From Deltaproteobacteria bacterium (GTDB lineage: Bacteria > Desulfobacterota > G020345765), in NCBI GenBank assembly GCA_030616835.1, contig JAUWWP010000130.1, forward strand, positions 1 to 7,182: DNA of 7,182 nt. The letters run 5' to 3'. Below the pieces are notes generated by a model. That model did no database searches. It saw only the letters and a program-made list of their open reading frames with translations, and was not told where the DNA came from. Both the position numbers and the translations under genes were made by a program. This document shows positions 6,138 to 7,182 of this stretch, piece by piece; position 1 is the stretch's first letter; every line of letters begins with the position of its first letter.

Positions 6138-6374
6138 TTAAATTTTGAATTCTCTATCTATAAAGGCATTATGGATTGTAAACCCATCTTCCAAAGTAAC
6201 CACCCTTAGATATCTCCCTCCATATTCCTCTACTTTTCCCCAAAAACGAATGCGCCCATCTGCTTGAACTTCTTCTTTTATAGGATTTTGTATTACCCTT
6301 CTACATATTTCTACAGTTAGATATGGTCTTTTTCTTAAAATTTCCATCTCAAAATAATTCGTTACACCTTCCAC
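6138..6374 (-). CDS. Small uncharacterised partner of the DUF2283 protein (possibly DUF4258-like)
   Basis: A 78-residue basic protein. Visible blocks are TNYFEMEILRKRPYLTVEIC (5-24), NPIKEEVQADGRIRFWGKVEE (30-50), and YLRVVTLEDGFTIHNAFIDREFKI at the end. The NP-x-K/E, then RIRFWG, then LRVVTLEDG, then HNAFIDR order resembles small proteins commonly encoded with DUF2283 and is reminiscent of DUF4258/RelE-like toxin folds, but I cannot confirm the family. GTG 6374 is preferred because TAAGG sits nine bases upstream and the start keeps the NYFE block. ATG 6347 (loses NYFE) and GTG 6413 (no Shine-Dalgarno) are alternatives. A TAAAAT -10-like box (6419-6414) lies upstream without a good -35. Confidence 0.75.
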   Translation of the reverse strand: MEGVTNYFEMEILRKRPYLTVEICRRVIQNPIKEEVQADGRIRFWGKVEEYGGRYLRVVTLEDGFTIHNAFIDREFKI

Positions 6375-6421
6375 TCTTTTAAACCTTAAGATGGAAATGG
6401 GGCACGGGTTCACATTTTAAA

Positions 6422-6446
6422 GTGACTGAGTGAAGCTCTGACGCCA
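6422..6446. repeat. 25-bp perfect direct repeat, right copy
   Basis: Identical over 25 bases to 5873-5897, in the same orientation. It lies upstream of the 78-residue gene. The 524 bp between the copies hold exactly the two-gene cassette and little else. Confidence 0.9.
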
Positions 6447-6464
6447 AATTTGCAAAAATTTGTG

Positions 6465-6591
6465 GAAATGTCTAATGTCAACAGGGTGACCGAGAATTCA
6501 AATTTTAGACATTTCTGAAAAATAAAGTCCTTTATTTACGCGGGGTTATGCGATCGAGGTTTTGAAAAATCACTATTCTCGGTCAGCCTGT
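6465..6591. repeat. Interleaved inverted repeats in the gap between the cassette and the nucleotidyltransferase
   Basis: Two pairs interlock. GAAATGTCTAA (6465-6475) is the exact inverse of TTAGACATTTC (6505-6515). ACAGGGTGACCGAGAAT (6481-6497) is the inverse of ATTCTCGGTCAGCCTGT (6575-6591) with one mismatch, bounding a 111-bp unit. A further palindrome, AAATAAAG-TC-CTTTATTT, lies at 6520-6537. The following CCAGGTCTGACCCC (6592-6605) is a word often seen at repeat borders. No coding potential; a MITE- or REP-like unit is the simplest reading. Confidence 0.65.
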
Positions 6592-6633
6592 CCAGGTCTG
6601 ACCCCATGACCAAGAAATGCTATATCCCCTCTT

Positions 6634-6936
6634 TTAGACATAGAGCAGATTTCTCTCAATATCTCTGGCAACTTTTTTAAGTCTTATGCCTTTTATACCT
6701 TCAGAGGTTAGAATGTCCACTTTTTTACCCAATAGTTTTTCAATATGCTCTGCAAGTTCTATAAACTTTAGACCTATAGGTTTTTCCAACTCTACCAAAA
6801 TATCTATATCGCTATCTTCCCTTTCTATTCCTTCCGCAAAAGAGCCAAATAAACCTATTTTCTTCACACCATACTCGAAGCCTAAATATGGAAGTTCTCT
6901 CCTTAAAATCTTAATCACTTTTTCCTCCCTCAACAT
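6634..6936 (-). CDS. MntA-type minimal nucleotidyltransferase (antitoxin-like), no HepT partner visible
   Basis: A 100-residue protein consisting of one minimal nucleotidyltransferase domain. The signature is complete: GSF at 31-33, then SDID at 42-45 (a perfect GSx10DxD motif), and a third acidic residue Asp74 in KKVDIL. In studied MntA-HepT systems the MntA nucleotidyltransferase AMPylates and silences the HEPN ribonuclease HepT. hepT is normally the adjacent gene; here the 187 bp downstream to the 25-bp repeat and the 246 bp upstream to the window edge carry no HEPN frame. ATG 6936 is chosen because GGGGAT precedes it and the family begins near here. ATG 6957 has no Shine-Dalgarno; GTG 6918 has a fine one (GGGAGG) but would shorten the first helix. 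It could still belong to another pathway using minimal nucleotidyltransferases. Confidence 0.85.
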   Translation of the reverse strand: MLREEKVIKILRRELPYLGFEYGVKKIGLFGSFAEGIEREDSDIDILVELEKPIGLKFIELAEHIEKLLGKKVDILTSEGIKGIRLKKVARDIERNLLYV

Positions 6937-7086
6937 TTCTTTATCCCCTACTCCCATCAGATTAAAGGTTTAAAGATTACCTTAGTTAAGATAGCATAAA
7001 ATTCTTAGCAAAGATTAAGGAGCAACCGGCTACTTTCTTAAAGATTTACATAAAAAATGGAGAAATGCAAGGGATTATTGCCATGG
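6937..7086. other. AT-rich gap upstream of the nucleotidyltransferase gene
   Basis: No gene is supported here. Minus-strand TTGCAT (7060-7055) with a TAAATC-like box about 16 bp later is a weak promoter candidate for the nucleotidyltransferase; nothing better is visible. Confidence 0.3.
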
Positions 7087-7182
7087 ACTTCCCCGACAAT
7101 TTCCTCATTAATTATAAAAAGTTGAATAAAATCAAGGGGTAAGAGAAGGGATGGGCGGTCCGCCCGAAGGCGAATTGCAAAA
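7087..7182. repeat. Long direct repeat, copy B (cut by the window edge)
   Basis: Same orientation and almost the same sequence as 5444-5540, including ATTATAAAAAGTTGAATAAA and GGGCGGTCCGCCC. It stops only because the window ends. Together the copies bracket about 1.55 kb with the DUF2283 cassette and the nucleotidyltransferase gene. Confidence 0.9.

Noticed and set aside
6473..6484. TTGACA on the minus strand as promoter for the 78-residue gene
   Set aside because: No acceptable -10 box lies at 16-18 bp; the spaced position reads TTTTTG.

Overview
The window looks like a chromosomal piece from an uncultured anaerobic or sediment-type bacterium. The genes have bacterial Shine-Dalgarno sites and sigma-70-type promoters. 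A TRAP transporter operon with a TatT lipoprotein points to a diderm. The intergenic spaces are full of short GC-rich palindromes and dispersed repeats, as in many candidate-phylum genomes. Lineage cannot be fixed from this sequence. Every gene I can support lies on the minus strand, so transcription runs from high to low coordinates.

Left block (1-2926): a tightly packed TRAP operon. A good promoter (2898-2926) precedes a TatT-type TRAP lipoprotein (1984-2847), a DctQ small membrane subunit (1424-1972), a DctM large permease (132-1427) and the first 40 codons of an exported protein that runs off the left edge (1-121). Spacings are 11 bp, a 4-bp ATGA overlap, and 10 bp with the ribosome-binding site inside the stop codon, so the genes are almost certainly cotranscribed. 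No DctP binding protein lies in its usual place; the cut-off downstream gene is the only visible candidate.

Middle block (2972-4345): a 94-bp repeat element with strong palindromes, a serine hydrolase of the class C beta-lactamase/PBP-like family (3088-4203), and a cluster of GC-rich palindromes upstream of it.

Right block (4366-7182): a more AT-rich, repeat-dense accessory region with pieces of toxin-antitoxin or abortive-infection systems. An intact AbiEi antitoxin/regulator with its own promoter is followed by only the first 12 codons of what looks like its AbiEii toxin, broken exactly at the end of an inverted-repeat element. Next is a small two-gene cassette (DUF2283 protein plus a 78-residue partner) bracketed by perfect 25-bp direct repeats. 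Last is an orphan MntA-type nucleotidyltransferase with a perfect GSx10DxD motif but no HepT partner. A nearly identical direct repeat of about 96 bp (5444-5540 and 7087-7182) brackets the cassette and the nucleotidyltransferase, suggesting recombination- or transposition-driven assembly.

The most unusual observations are the decapitated AbiE system, the nested direct repeats around the small cassette, and the TRAP operon without a normally placed DctP. No RNA genes or CRISPR arrays were found.
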